A DNA stretch of 64,000 nt from Paucihalobacter sp036825875 (lineage in GTDB: Bacteria > Bacteroidota > Bacteroidia > Flavobacteriales > Flavobacteriaceae), in assembly GCF_036825875.1 (NCBI RefSeq), contig NZ_DAISXK010000009.1, forward strand, positions 19,729 through 83,728, written 5' to 3'. Each line of letters starts with the position of its first letter. Position 1 is the first letter of the stretch. Below, in pieces: positions 53,466-62,753 of this stretch. A program made the position numbers and the translations under genes. The notes under the pieces were generated by a model. It saw only the letters and a list, made by a program, of their open reading frames with translations. It made no database searches and was not told where the DNA came from.

Positions 53466-54164
53466 TTATGCGAGTTCTAAAGCAATTTCTATCATGTCTT
53501 TAAAAGTGGTTTCGCGTTCTTTGGTCGTGGTGCGTTCACCGGTTACTAATGAATCGGAAATGGTTAAAATTGATAAGGCATGAACTCTGTGTTCTGCGGC
53601 AATAGTGTATAATCCTGCGGTTTCCATTTCCACACAAAGCACCCCAAATTTAGACCACTTTTTATAAGATTCAAAATCGTCGGCATAGAATATGTCACTA
53701 GTAAAAATATTCCCAGCTTTAACTTGTATCTCTTTTGTTTTGGCTATTTCTACTGCTTTTATAAATAGATTAAAATCGGCTGTTGGTGCATAATCAGCAC
53801 CACCGAACCTCAGTTCGTTTACCGCAGAATTAGAAGAGGCCGCCATGGCTATCACAATATCGCGAATTTTAACGTCGGCTTGATACGAACCTGCACTACC
53901 AACACGGATCAGGTTTTTAACACCATATTCGTTGATTAGTTCATGTGCATAAATAGATATACTAGGTACGCCCATGCCAGTTCCCATAACAGAAACGCGT
54001 TTTCCTTGATATAAACCTGTATATCCAAACATGTTTCTCACCTTATTAAAACATATTGGGTTTTCAAAAAAAGTATCTGCAATCCATTTGGCTCGCAATG
54101 GATCTCCAGGAAGTAGAATGGTTTCTGCAATCTCTCCGGCTTCGGCTTCAATATGTACGCTCAT
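53466..54164 (-). CDS. deoD: Purine-nucleoside phosphorylase DeoD
   Basis: This 232-residue enzyme splits purine nucleosides with phosphate. It is the hexameric DeoD type: SVHIEAEAGEIAETILLPGDPLRAKWIA at the N-terminus, CFNKVRNMFGYTGLYQGKRVSVMGTGMGVPSISIYAHEL, IRVGSAGSYQ, CVEMETAGLY (nucleoside-binding) and ILTISDSLVTGERTT (the purine-base Asp). It is separated from the upstream deoC by 27 bases. Confidence 0.95.
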   Translation of the reverse strand: MSVHIEAEAGEIAETILLPGDPLRAKWIADTFFENPICFNKVRNMFGYTGLYQGKRVSVMGTGMGVPSISIYAHELINEYGVKNLIRVGSAGSYQADVKIRDIVIAMAASSNSAVNELRFGGADYAPTADFNLFIKAVEIAKTKEIQVKAGNIFTSDIFYADDFESYKKWSKFGVLCVEMETAGLYTIAAEHRVHALSILTISDSLVTGERTTTKERETTFKDMIEIALELA

Positions 54165-54191
54165 GGCGTAAATATAATAAAATTGATGTGA

Positions 54192-54854
54192 TTAATAGGC
54201 CAAGGTAGCTTCTTCGTCGTTAACAATTGCAACACCTGAAGAGGTGCCTAATCTGTTCGCCCCAGCTTGAATATACTTCAGTGCTTTATCGTGTGTATTG
54301 ACACCACCAGAAGCTTTAATTTTAACTTGGTCTTTGACGGTTTTTTTCATGATCTTCACGGCTGTTAGAGTAGCACCGCTTTTTGAAAAACCGGTAGAGG
54401 TTTTAACAAAATCGGCGTTGGCATCTATACAAATTTCACAGGCTTTAATAATTTCATTTTTAGAAAGTTCGCTTATTTCAAGAATTACCTTCAATATTTT
54501 GTTGCCAATAGCATGTTTTACATCGCCGATATCTTTCAAAACTGCTAGGTAATTTTTACTTTTTAAAAGTCCTAAATTTATAACCATATCAATTTCGTCG
54601 GCACCATCTTCAATGGCGTTTTTCGCCTCGTAAACTTTAGCTTGGGTTGACATGGCTCCTAATGGAAAACCAATAACAGAACAGACCTTTACATCAGTTT
54701 TTGCTAGTGATTGTTTGGCAAGTGCCACATAACAACTGTTAACACAAACTGCTTTGAATCTGTTTTTTTTGGCCTCATTGCAAAGTGTAATAATTTCGCG
54801 CTCGGTGGCCGTTGGCTTTAAAAGCGTATGGTCTATATAACTAGAAATATTCAT
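54192..54854 (-). CDS. deoC: Deoxyribose-phosphate aldolase DeoC
   Basis: This enzyme cleaves 2-deoxyribose-5-phosphate into glyceraldehyde-3-phosphate and acetaldehyde. The 220-residue TIM barrel has DHTLLKPTAT, VCVNSCYV, GFPLGAM, DGADEIDMVINLG, Schiff-base Lys151 in FVKTSTGFS, and KASGGV (Lys180). Length is that of the short, usual bacterial form. With deoD next to it, the pair works in deoxynucleoside breakdown. Confidence 0.95.
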   Translation of the reverse strand: MNISSYIDHTLLKPTATEREIITLCNEAKKNRFKAVCVNSCYVALAKQSLAKTDVKVCSVIGFPLGAMSTQAKVYEAKNAIEDGADEIDMVINLGLLKSKNYLAVLKDIGDVKHAIGNKILKVILEISELSKNEIIKACEICIDANADFVKTSTGFSKSGATLTAVKIMKKTVKDQVKIKASGGVNTHDKALKYIQAGANRLGTSSGVAIVNDEEATLAY

Positions 54855-55218
54855 AATATGTAGGTATCTTGATTTTTTGTTAAATCAACAATTGTTTAAT
54901 GATTACTGTAAATTTGGGAATTAATAGCACGCAAAGCTAAACATAATTGCGTTAGATAAAAACTAAAATTTTGTCAAAATATTGCTTTTTTTGTGAAAAT
55001 ACTTTGTCAACTACATGAAATATCTCAAAATAAAATTGTTAGATTTTAATAATCGATGATACTTTTCGAATTTGACAAAAAGTAAAATTCATAAAGACCC
55101 AAAACAACTTTAATTGAAGAAAAAAAGCAACACGCCTTTCTTTTAAGAAATTTGTGTTGCCCTTTTACTAACCAACCAACTATAAGACTCTTATATTTTA
55201 AAATTGTTACGTTTGTTA
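54855..55218. other. Intergenic region between deoC and clpB genes
   Basis: An AT-rich gap of 364 bases between two minus-strand genes. It should hold the deoC promoter, but I see no perfect TAnnTTTG in the right orientation close to deoC. A TAAATTTG on the plus strand near 54909 points towards no gene. The clpB terminator (55120-55160) is at the left side of clpB. No RNA gene or small conserved frame is evident. Confidence 0.5.
55120..55160 (-). terminator. Terminator after clpB
   Basis: On the minus strand GCAACAC pairs with GTGTTGC around an inner CTT/GAA-containing loop, followed by seven T. It lies about 60 bases after the clpB stop. Confidence 0.75.
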
Positions 55219-57828
55219 TTATATTTCTTCAACCACTAGGTCGCCTTGGTTTCTAAATACCAACTCGCCATCAAATTCATCGAGTAAAATAATGCTGTCT
55301 GTAGTTACAGAGCCGGCAAGAATTTCTTTACTTAATGCGTTTAATACTTCTTTCTGAATAACACGCTTTACTGGTCTTGCTCCGTATTCAGGATTGAAGC
55401 CCTTCTCAGCGAGATAAGCTTTTGCCTCCATAGTAGCATCGAAAGTGATTCCTTGTTTTGCTATCATTTTAGTGATACCCTTTATTTGCAAACCAACAAT
55501 ATCTAAAATATTTTCTTTGGTTAAAGGCGTAAACATAATAGTATCGTCTATACGGTTTAAAAATTCGGGCCTAACGGTTTGTTTTAGTAATCCTAATACT
55601 TCAATTTTTGCTGCTTCCATCGCTGAATCTATATCTTTTAAAGCTCGGAATTTCTCCTGAATTATTTCACTTCCCATATTGGAAGTCATAATAATAATAG
55701 TATTTTTAAAATCGGCAACGCGGCCTTTATTATCAGTTAACCTGCCTTCATCTAATACTTGCAAAAGAATGTTGAATGTATCAGGATGCGCTTTTTCAAT
55801 TTCATCTAATAATACAACCGAATATGGTTTTCTGCGTACTGCTTCGGTAAGTTGTCCGCCTTCATCATAACCAACATATCCCGGAGGCGCGCCAACCAAT
55901 CTGCTTACGGCATGGCGTTCTTGATATTCGCTCATGTCTATTCTGGTCATGGCGTTTTCGTCATCGAATAAGTACTCGGCAAGTGCTTTGGCTAATTCGG
56001 TTTTACCAACGCCAGTGGTTCCTAAAAACAAGAAGGTTCCGACGGGTTTTTGTGGATTTTGCAATCCTGCTCTACTTCTTCGTACGGCATCACTAACAGC
56101 TACGATAGCTTCTTCTTGTCCAATAACACGTTTGTGCAATTCGTCTTCTAATTTTAAAAGTTTATCGCGTTCACTTTGAAGCATTTTGGTAACCGGTATG
56201 CCGGTCCATTTTGCTACAACTTCTGCAATGTCGTCATAAGTGACTTCTTCTTTTATTAATGAACTACCAGATTGATTCTCTCGCAGTTGCTTTTGCAGTT
56301 TTTCTAAAGATTCCTGAGCCTCTTTAATTTTTCCGTAACGCAATTCAGCGACTTTACCGTAATCGCCTTCACGTTCAGCACGTTCGGCATCAAGTTTATA
56401 ATTTTCAATATTTGATTTTTCTAATTGAATATTATCAACTACTTCTTTTTCACTTTTCCATTTGGCATTAAGGCTATTGCGTTCTTCTTTTAAATTCGCA
56501 ACTTCCGCACTAAGGGATTTTAGTTTGGTCTCATCTTTTTCACGTTTAATGGCTTCAATTTCGATTTCGAGTTGCATTATTTTTCTGTCGAGCACGTCTA
56601 ACTCTTCTGGTTTGGAGTTGATTTCCATCCGCAATTTCGACGCTGCCTCGTCCATTAAATCAATAGCTTTGTCTGGTAAAAATCGGTTAGTGATGTAGCG
56701 TTCCGACAATTCCACGGCTCCGATAATGGCTTCGTCTTTAATTCGTACCTTATGATGTGTTTCGTATTTTTCCTTAATGCCTCGTAAAATTGAAATGGCA
56801 CTTTCAGTATCTGGTTCGTTTACTACTACTTTTTGAAAACGACGTTCTAATGCTTTGTCTTTCTCAAAATATTTTTGATACTCATCAAGTGTTGTGGCTC
56901 CAATGGCGCGTAGTTCACCTCTCGCTAAGGCTGGTTTTAAAATGTTTGCTGCATCCATCGCGCCTTGTCCGCCTCCAGCACCAACTAAGGTATGAATTTC
57001 GTCAATAAACAAAACAATATCCCCTTCGCTAGTTGTAACTTCCTTAATTACTGCTTTCAGACGTTCTTCAAACTCACCCTTGTATTTAGCGCCGGCAATA
57101 AGTGCACCCATATCTAAGGCAAATATTTGTTTGTCTTTAAGATTTTCGGGAATATCACCATCTATAATCCTGTGGGCTAAACCTTCGGCAATGGCTGTTT
57201 TACCAGTACCTGGCTCACCAACTAAAATTGGATTGTTTTTTGTGCGACGTGATAAGATTTGAAGTATGCGTCGTATTTCTTCATCACGACCAATTACAGG
57301 ATCTAACTTTCCATCACGCGCTAACTGATTTAAGTTTTTGGCGTATTTATTAAGTGAATTATAAGTTTCCTCTTGACTTTGCGAGGTTACACGGTCGCCT
57401 TTACGCAATTCATCAATTGCAGCCTGCAAACCTTTTTCCGTCACGGCTTGGTCTTTTAGCATTTTAGCGATTGGACTGTTGGATTTGAAAATTGCCAACA
57501 CTAAATGCTCTATAGAAACGTAGTCATCCTTCATTTTTTTGGCAATGATAGACGCCTCATTAATGGACTTGCCTGCCTCGCGAGATAGCATTATTTCGCC
57601 GTTAGAAACTTTGGCGAAACTTTCTAACTGCTTATCAACGGCTAAATTTAAGACACTAATATTAACATTTAATTTTTTAAGTAGAAACGGAATTACATTG
57701 TCATCAACCTCAATAATGGCTTTGAAAATATGTTCATTTTCTATTTGCTGATGCCCTAAGCTTTGCGCTAATTGTTGCGCTTGCTGAATGGCCTCTTGCG
57801 ATTTTATGGTAAAATTGTTTAGGTTCAT
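55219..57828 (-). CDS. clpB: ATP-dependent disaggregase ClpB
   Basis: An 869-residue hexameric chaperone that pulls proteins out of aggregates. N-terminal Clp repeats (about residues 1-145), first AAA+ module with Walker A GEPGTGKTA, coiled-coil middle domain (about 400-530, ELDVLDRKIMQLEIEIEAIKRE), second AAA+ module with Walker A GTTGVGKTE and GYVGYDEGG. The family starts MNLNNFTIKSQEA, so I chose the ATG at 57828; the longer frame to 57873 adds 15 residues with no homology. No heat-shock operator (CIRCE) was seen upstream. Confidence 0.97.
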   Translation of the reverse strand: MNLNNFTIKSQEAIQQAQQLAQSLGHQQIENEHIFKAIIEVDDNVIPFLLKKLNVNISVLNLAVDKQLESFAKVSNGEIMLSREAGKSINEASIIAKKMKDDYVSIEHLVLAIFKSNSPIAKMLKDQAVTEKGLQAAIDELRKGDRVTSQSQEETYNSLNKYAKNLNQLARDGKLDPVIGRDEEIRRILQILSRRTKNNPILVGEPGTGKTAIAEGLAHRIIDGDIPENLKDKQIFALDMGALIAGAKYKGEFEERLKAVIKEVTTSEGDIVLFIDEIHTLVGAGGGQGAMDAANILKPALARGELRAIGATTLDEYQKYFEKDKALERRFQKVVVNEPDTESAISILRGIKEKYETHHKVRIKDEAIIGAVELSERYITNRFLPDKAIDLMDEAASKLRMEINSKPEELDVLDRKIMQLEIEIEAIKREKDETKLKSLSAEVANLKEERNSLNAKWKSEKEVVDNIQLEKSNIENYKLDAERAEREGDYGKVAELRYGKIKEAQESLEKLQKQLRENQSGSSLIKEEVTYDDIAEVVAKWTGIPVTKMLQSERDKLLKLEDELHKRVIGQEEAIVAVSDAVRRSRAGLQNPQKPVGTFLFLGTTGVGKTELAKALAEYLFDDENAMTRIDMSEYQERHAVSRLVGAPPGYVGYDEGGQLTEAVRRKPYSVVLLDEIEKAHPDTFNILLQVLDEGRLTDNKGRVADFKNTIIIMTSNMGSEIIQEKFRALKDIDSAMEAAKIEVLGLLKQTVRPEFLNRIDDTIMFTPLTKENILDIVGLQIKGITKMIAKQGITFDATMEAKAYLAEKGFNPEYGARPVKRVIQKEVLNALSKEILAGSVTTDSIILLDEFDGELVFRNQGDLVVEEI

Positions 57829-58015
57829 AATGGTTTTGTTATAATGGGATTTAAATTGTTCTTCTTTTTCCATAATGAATAGTCAATTTTCTTACCATTA
57901 ATAAATTGCAGACATTATGACTGATTTTAAGTGAATTGTAATGACTATTTGTCGGTTTGTAAGGAATGTAAATTTTAAAGACTACTTTTATTCAACGTAT
58001 TAAAATCAACAGAAA

Positions 58016-58405
58016 ATGGGACTATTTAAATCTATATTTGGGAGTAATGAACAACAAAAAGATGCTAAGATTTTACCTTGGATTTCACTTAACGAAATTC
58101 ATCAACTAGATGCCATTATGGAAGCTTCAAAAGTGAAGCCGCAATTCATATTCAAACATTCAACGCGTTGTGGTATTAGTAAAATGGTTTTGAATCAATT
58201 CGTTAAGGCTTATTCTTTAAATGCGCAAAATGCAGATTTATATTATTTGGATTTATTGAACTATCGAGAAATTTCGAATGAGGTTGGTTACAAATTTCAG
58301 GTGATGCACCAATCACCTCAATTACTCATTATCAAAAATGGCGTAGTTGTAACACACGCTTCGCACGGGGATATTAACGATGTAGAAGTTTCAAGCTTTA
58401 TCTAA
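58016..58405 (+). CDS. ytxJ: Bacillithiol-associated redox protein YtxJ
   Basis: A 129-residue thioredoxin-fold protein of the YtxJ/DUF2847 family. The active-site region is FKHSTRCGISKMVLNQF (about residues 44-60), with one redox cysteine, Cys51, where Firmicutes proteins also have a single cysteine; QVMHQSPQLLIIKNG carries the cis-Pro. The family is thought to reduce bacillithiol-mixed disulfides (monothiol bacilliredoxin); that a flavobacterium has it suggests bacillithiol use. The 3' end overlaps the convergent lipoprotein gene by 8 bases. Confidence 0.88.
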   Translation: MGLFKSIFGSNEQQKDAKILPWISLNEIHQLDAIMEASKVKPQFIFKHSTRCGISKMVLNQFVKAYSLNAQNADLYYLDLLNYREISNEVGYKFQVMHQSPQLLIIKNGVVVTHASHGDINDVEVSSFI

Positions 58406-59570
58406 ACCTGTATGAATTGATAATTCGTTTTAATTGTAATTTTAAATCTTCACCAGAGTCGTAAATCATTTGTTCATTTGGTGGAAATGGTATTTGACTG
58501 TTTCTTATTAAAACTATATCTTCTTCTTGAAGCGCACGTTCATCACCGCGAAATGTGGCGAAGAAATTCTCAAAAACAAATTGACTATCAATGGGGAAAT
58601 TATCTAAGATTTGATTGTTCTTTAAATTTTTAAATACCACAGCTGCAATTACCTGAGTGGTTTTAAATTGTCGATAATGAAACAGTCTCGCACGTACATC
58701 AATGATATTATCAATTTTAATATCGTTTCCGATACTGTCTTTCATCACGTTTCCGTTGCGGTCTAATTTATATTTCCAACCATCAACAATTCTTTTTTCG
58801 CGCAGTATTTCTTTTTCACTTTGCTGTTCTGGGGATATGTTGATGCGGGCTAGTTTTAACTGCATGGCGTAATCATATGATAAATTTTTTTGTGGTTCGG
58901 CATGAAAAACAGTCCAAAACTTATCCAAACCATAGGTGTTAAAATCTAATAAATAATCTTCTAAACGTCTAGGAATTATTTGATTGGTTTGATTTTGAAT
59001 ACTTACGATAACATAATCAGTGCCTTTGTTGTAGGCCTGCGTCATGAGCGCTCTTAAATCTTTGTAATTGGGGTTGATACTTTCGATAAACTCAAAATCT
59101 TCGTAAGCTGTGCGCGCATCTAATTTATTAGGTGAGTTTAAAAGACTTTTGGCTTGGTCGTATAAAAAGGCAGAGGCTTCAGATTTGTATGTTACCAAAT
59201 CATTGGTGTAGTTACGACTGTTAAATCGTATTTCGTTACCATCAACATAAAGTGGTAACACGGCTCTTACAGCTTCTTGTCGGGAGTTTAAGGCCTTGTA
59301 AGCTTCAAAAACACGTAAGGAATTAGCTGGTATGTTTTCAGCTTTAAGTAATTCTATATTATTTAAATCACGGGTATTCGCTTTATCGTATGCCGATTTT
59401 AGAAGGTAAATAAAAGTCGGCTTTTTTTCCTTATTAGTTCTTAATTTATTCAAAGCGTTGCTGATGGCGGCGTTGTAATTTCCTGTACTTATAGATTTCT
59501 CAATGCTTTTTGCGCCATTACAACTTACTAATAGAATCGATAAAATAACAATTGATAAAAGTGGTTTCAT
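58398..59570 (-). CDS. Lipoprotein of unknown function with repeat-like N-terminal half
   Basis: A 390-residue predicted lipoprotein: signal MKPLLSIVILSILLVSC with lipobox Cys17. The first half is helical and TPR-like (STGNYNAAISNALNKLRTNKEKKP, YDQAKSLLNSPNKLDARTAYEDFEFIESINPNYKDLRALMTQAY). The second half is mixed, with DVRARLFHYRQFKTTQVIAAVVFKNLKNNQILDNFPIDS. I do not recognise a named family; it is typical of exported flavobacterial proteins. Confidence 0.78.
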   Translation of the reverse strand: MKPLLSIVILSILLVSCNGAKSIEKSISTGNYNAAISNALNKLRTNKEKKPTFIYLLKSAYDKANTRDLNNIELLKAENIPANSLRVFEAYKALNSRQEAVRAVLPLYVDGNEIRFNSRNYTNDLVTYKSEASAFLYDQAKSLLNSPNKLDARTAYEDFEFIESINPNYKDLRALMTQAYNKGTDYVIVSIQNQTNQIIPRRLEDYLLDFNTYGLDKFWTVFHAEPQKNLSYDYAMQLKLARINISPEQQSEKEILREKRIVDGWKYKLDRNGNVMKDSIGNDIKIDNIIDVRARLFHYRQFKTTQVIAAVVFKNLKNNQILDNFPIDSQFVFENFFATFRGDERALQEEDIVLIRNSQIPFPPNEQMIYDSGEDLKLQLKRIINSYRFR

Positions 59571-59608
59571 CCGAAGATTTTTTACATTTTTTTAGCACCG
59601 CAAAATAT

Positions 59609-59639
59609 AAAAAAAAGCACAACGTTTGGGTTGTGCTTT
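59609..59639 (-). terminator. Rho-independent terminator after M28 peptidase gene
   Basis: On the minus strand the arms AAAGCACAAC and GTTGTGCTTT pair perfectly around a 6-base loop, followed by eight T. It lies 5 bases past the peptidase stop. Confidence 0.88.
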
Positions 59640-59644
59640 CGTAT

Positions 59645-61216
59645 TTATTCAGTTGCTTTATCAACGACAACTCTTTCGTCTCTATTGGCGAGTTCCCATG
59701 CCGTGTGAAATACTAGCCTCGTTCTGTTTTCGAGTAAATCGTATTCAATTTTATCAGGCGTATCACTTGGTCGGTGATAATCGTCGTGCGTTCCATTGAA
59801 ATAAAAAATTACTGGAACATTATTTTTAGCGAAGTTATAATGATCGGAACGGTAGTAAAATCTGTTGGGATCGTTTTCGTCGTTGTAAGTATAATCTAAG
59901 GTAATGTTGGTGTATTTTGAGTTGACCATTTCTGAAAGATCATGCAATTCTGTACTTAATTTATCGCTGCCAATTAGATAGACGTAGTTTCTATCACCAG
60001 TGCGTTTTGGATCGGTTCTTCCAATCATGTCAATATTTAAGTTAGCTACTGTATTGGCAAGGGGGAAAATAGGATCGTTATCGGCGTAATGTGCCGAACC
60101 TAACAAGCCTTTTTCTTCACCTGTAACATGAAGAAATAAAATAGAGCGTTTTGGCGCATGACCATTGTCTGCAGCCATTTTGAAAGCTTCAGCTATTTCA
60201 ATAATTGCAATGGTTCCTGAACCATCATCGTCTGCACCGTTATAAATTTCACCATCCTTTACACCTTCATGATCTAAATGCGCTGAAATCACAATAATTT
60301 CATCAGGCTTTTCACTTCCTTTGATATAGGCAACTACGTTTTCAGACATAACATCTTCACTTCTGCTGGTGATGTTAAAATCGGCCTTTGTTTTTAATAT
60401 TTCTGCTGAATTAGATGTTAGTATATTTGGATGCAGTGCTATACCCAGTTTTTCATTAATCATCATGATCATCATTGGGGTTTCTTCCGATTTTAAGGAA
60501 AGTCTCCCGCTACGGCTAGCTTGTCCTTTGTAATAACTAGAATAGCGAGGAAATAATTCGGCATCCATAATTATTAAGCCTTTAGCACCTTTTTTTAAGG
60601 CAACATCTCTCTTAGAAGCAAGGGCTTGACGGCCATTAACCCATTTGGTTGGCTCTGACGACCCAGAGGTTATATAATTGCCGTTGGCGTCTACTGGTTC
60701 GCCCGATTTAATTAAGACTATTTTACCTTTAACATCTTGAGTATAATCTGAATAATTGTCGTCTTCAACCCCAAATCCTGCATAAACAATATCATTAACT
60801 GTAAAGGAAGTTGTTGAACCACCGCTAATTGTAATGACATCATTGTATGTTTCAAAAGTAGTATTATTGACCTTAATGGTTGTTTCTACAGCGCCTAGTT
60901 TCTCCAATGGAACTGGTTGAAAATAATTATCACCACCTAGAGGAGAAGCAATTCCTAAATCAATATAATGTTGTTTTAAATATTCAACAGCCTTTTTTTG
61001 TCCGGGCTCGCCAGTTTCTCTACCTTCAAATTCATCTGAAGCATAAACATAAAGCATGTCGCTCAATTCATTTGCAGTAATAGTTGACGCGTAAGTTACC
61101 GCTACATCTTCGGTTGTGGTTTGAGTTTGTTTAGTTTCTTGAACTGCTGTTTGGGTGCTGCTACCACATGCTAAAATAAAGAATGTTGAAAACAGCAGAT
61201 AAAATATTTTTTTCAT
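59645..61216 (-). CDS. M28-family metallopeptidase lipoprotein with PA domain
   Basis: A 523-residue exported zinc aminopeptidase. Signal MKKIFYLLFSTFFILAC with lipobox Cys17; a PA-type insert near residues 140-260 (GFGVEDDNYSDYTQDVKGKIVLIKSGEP); and the peptidase core with zinc ligands in ISAHLDHEG, NGADDDGSGT, HVTGEEKGLLGS, NIDMIGRTDP and RSDHYNF. It should remove N-terminal residues from peptides at the cell surface or periplasm. Its C-terminal 240 residues closely match the next gene upstream (61301), indicating tandem duplication. A promoter lies at 61245-61252. Confidence 0.93.
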   Translation of the reverse strand: MKKIFYLLFSTFFILACGSSTQTAVQETKQTQTTTEDVAVTYASTITANELSDMLYVYASDEFEGRETGEPGQKKAVEYLKQHYIDLGIASPLGGDNYFQPVPLEKLGAVETTIKVNNTTFETYNDVITISGGSTTSFTVNDIVYAGFGVEDDNYSDYTQDVKGKIVLIKSGEPVDANGNYITSGSSEPTKWVNGRQALASKRDVALKKGAKGLIIMDAELFPRYSSYYKGQASRSGRLSLKSEETPMMIMMINEKLGIALHPNILTSNSAEILKTKADFNITSRSEDVMSENVVAYIKGSEKPDEIIVISAHLDHEGVKDGEIYNGADDDGSGTIAIIEIAEAFKMAADNGHAPKRSILFLHVTGEEKGLLGSAHYADNDPIFPLANTVANLNIDMIGRTDPKRTGDRNYVYLIGSDKLSTELHDLSEMVNSKYTNITLDYTYNDENDPNRFYYRSDHYNFAKNNVPVIFYFNGTHDDYHRPSDTPDKIEYDLLENRTRLVFHTAWELANRDERVVVDKATE

Positions 61217-61244
61217 TAGAGTATTAATTTTAGGTGTTAGCTAG

Positions 61245-61252
61245 CAAATTTA
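61245..61252 (-). promoter_or_regulatory. Promoter -7 element for M28 peptidase gene
   Basis: TAAATTTG on the minus strand matches TAnnTTTG, 28 bases before the ATG at 61216, with TTGG 21 bases upstream as possible -33. Confidence 0.6.
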
Positions 61253-61300
61253 AACTAATATCTAAAATAATGACCAAGGGCTTTGGATTATAAGAATAGT

Positions 61301-62335
61301 TTAACGAATTAAATCGGATTCAAGATAATGGTTCATATTGGCGAGATACCAAGCGGTAGTAAAAATATACTGGGTGCGTTTTTCTAAAAGCTGGTAGTTT
61401 ATTTTATCCTCGGTATCGGTAGGTTTATGATAATCTTCATGCTCACCATTAAAAAAGAATATTACTGGAATATCTTTCAAGGCAAAATTATAATGATCCG
61501 ATCTGTAATAATAACGATTAGATTCGTTTTCTTTATTGTACCGATAATCTAAGTCGAGTTTGGTTGAAAATTCATTTGCCTTTTCGGCGATAAATGGAAG
61601 TTCGGTGCTGTGTCGGTTTCCCCCAATTAAATACAAATACTGATCGCCTTCTTCATGCTTAAAATCTGTTCTTCCAATCATGTCTATATTGAGGACAGCC
61701 ATTGTTTTTTCAAGAGGAAATATTGGGTTTTCGGTGTAGTAACGTGAGCCTTGTAAGCCAATTTCTTCTGCAGTGACGTGCAAGAATACAATGCTTCGTT
61801 TTGATTTATAGCCGTTTTGGGCTGCTATCTGAAATGCTTGTGCTATTTCTAGAACTGCGGCAGTACCAGAGGCATTGTCGTCGGCACCGAAATAAATCTT
61901 TCCATCTATAATGCCTTCGTGATCGGAATGCGCCATAATTATAATATGCTCATCAGGAAATTCTTCACCTCTTATAAAGGCGATAACGTTTTCTGATTCG
62001 CCATATTTATTTGGTAAATAAGTAGAAGGTACTATTTGAGCATAATCTGGAGCGTTTTCTGGAGGAGCTATACCTTGTTCCTTATAGTAATTTTTTAGAT
62101 AATCACAAGTCATTTGATGACCTATTTGCCCAACGCGTCTGCCTTCATATTTTTCTGAGGCTAATTCAGAAACGATCGTTTTAAGGTCAACTATGTTGAT
62201 GGTATTTAGGTGTGATTTAAGAATTTCTGGTTGTTCAAAAACAATACTATTTTTGATATTTTCGATACGTTCGGTGTAACGTAATGTGGTACACGATCCC
62301 ACAAGAAATAATGCAGTAACAAATGATAATTTCAT
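61301..62335 (-). CDS. M28-family metallopeptidase lipoprotein, short paralog
   Basis: A 344-residue paralog of the preceding protein. It has a lipoprotein signal (MKLSFVTALFLVGSC, Cys15) and the same zinc motifs (MAHSDHEG, GADDNASGT, HVTAEEIGLQGS, NIDMIGRTDF, RSDHYNF) but lacks the PA domain, so it goes from a short pre-domain (about residues 50-110) directly into the core. All zinc ligands seem intact. The gap to the next gene is 84 bases and includes that gene's promoter. Confidence 0.92.
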   Translation of the reverse strand: MKLSFVTALFLVGSCTTLRYTERIENIKNSIVFEQPEILKSHLNTINIVDLKTIVSELASEKYEGRRVGQIGHQMTCDYLKNYYKEQGIAPPENAPDYAQIVPSTYLPNKYGESENVIAFIRGEEFPDEHIIIMAHSDHEGIIDGKIYFGADDNASGTAAVLEIAQAFQIAAQNGYKSKRSIVFLHVTAEEIGLQGSRYYTENPIFPLEKTMAVLNIDMIGRTDFKHEEGDQYLYLIGGNRHSTELPFIAEKANEFSTKLDLDYRYNKENESNRYYYRSDHYNFALKDIPVIFFFNGEHEDYHKPTDTEDKINYQLLEKRTQYIFTTAWYLANMNHYLESDLIR

Positions 62336-62364
62336 TTAATATCCCTTTTAAGGTCAAATAAACT

Positions 62365-62396
62365 AAAAAAAAAGGGAACATCGAAATGTATCCCTT
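62365..62396 (-). terminator. Rho-independent terminator after the 62421 gene
   Basis: On the minus strand AAGGGATACAT pairs with ATGTTCCCTT (one bulge) around a TTCG tetraloop, followed by nine T. Confidence 0.85.
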
Positions 62397-62420
62397 CAAA
62401 AGTGTTTCAATAAGAATAAA

Positions 62421-62753
62421 TTAATCAATATCTAAATCTAAGGCTTCTAGTTCTTCTATGGCTTTTTCTTTCGATTCTTCTTCTCTTAATTCTAAAGCCT
62501 CAGTATCTCCCACGGTACTTTCACTGAAAATGGAATTGTATACCATAAATCCAGCTGCTATAATAGTAAGTAATAGAATATACTGGACTGGTTTTTTAGA
62601 TTTCGATTGTTTGTTGGATATTACATAAACCAACAGCGCCAATATCACCGCCAAAACTGCTGGAAAAATTGCAATATTTGAAAAAGGCGTAACAGCTAAA
62701 ATCAAGGTGAGTATTGCAGCAATAAATCCGATAATAATGATTAATTTTCTCAT
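62421..62753 (-). CDS. Small two/three-helix membrane protein of unknown function
   Basis: A 110-residue protein with hydrophobic helices at about residues 4-22, 24-46 (two segments separated by a tiny turn) and 58-76, and a cytosolic or periplasmic acidic C-terminal tail (EALELREEESKEKAIEELEALDLDID). No family recognised. It overlaps DUF3108 gene stop by 4 bases, so co-expressed with it, and is followed by a strong terminator. Confidence 0.78.
   Translation of the reverse strand: MRKLIIIIGFIAAILTLILAVTPFSNIAIFPAVLAVILALLVYVISNKQSKSKKPVQYILLLTIIAAGFMVYNSIFSESTVGDTEALELREEESKEKAIEELEALDLDID

Noticed and set aside
59645..62335. One M28 gene broken by a frameshift
   Set aside because: Each gene has its own lipoprotein signal and complete zinc motifs, and a promoter separates them.
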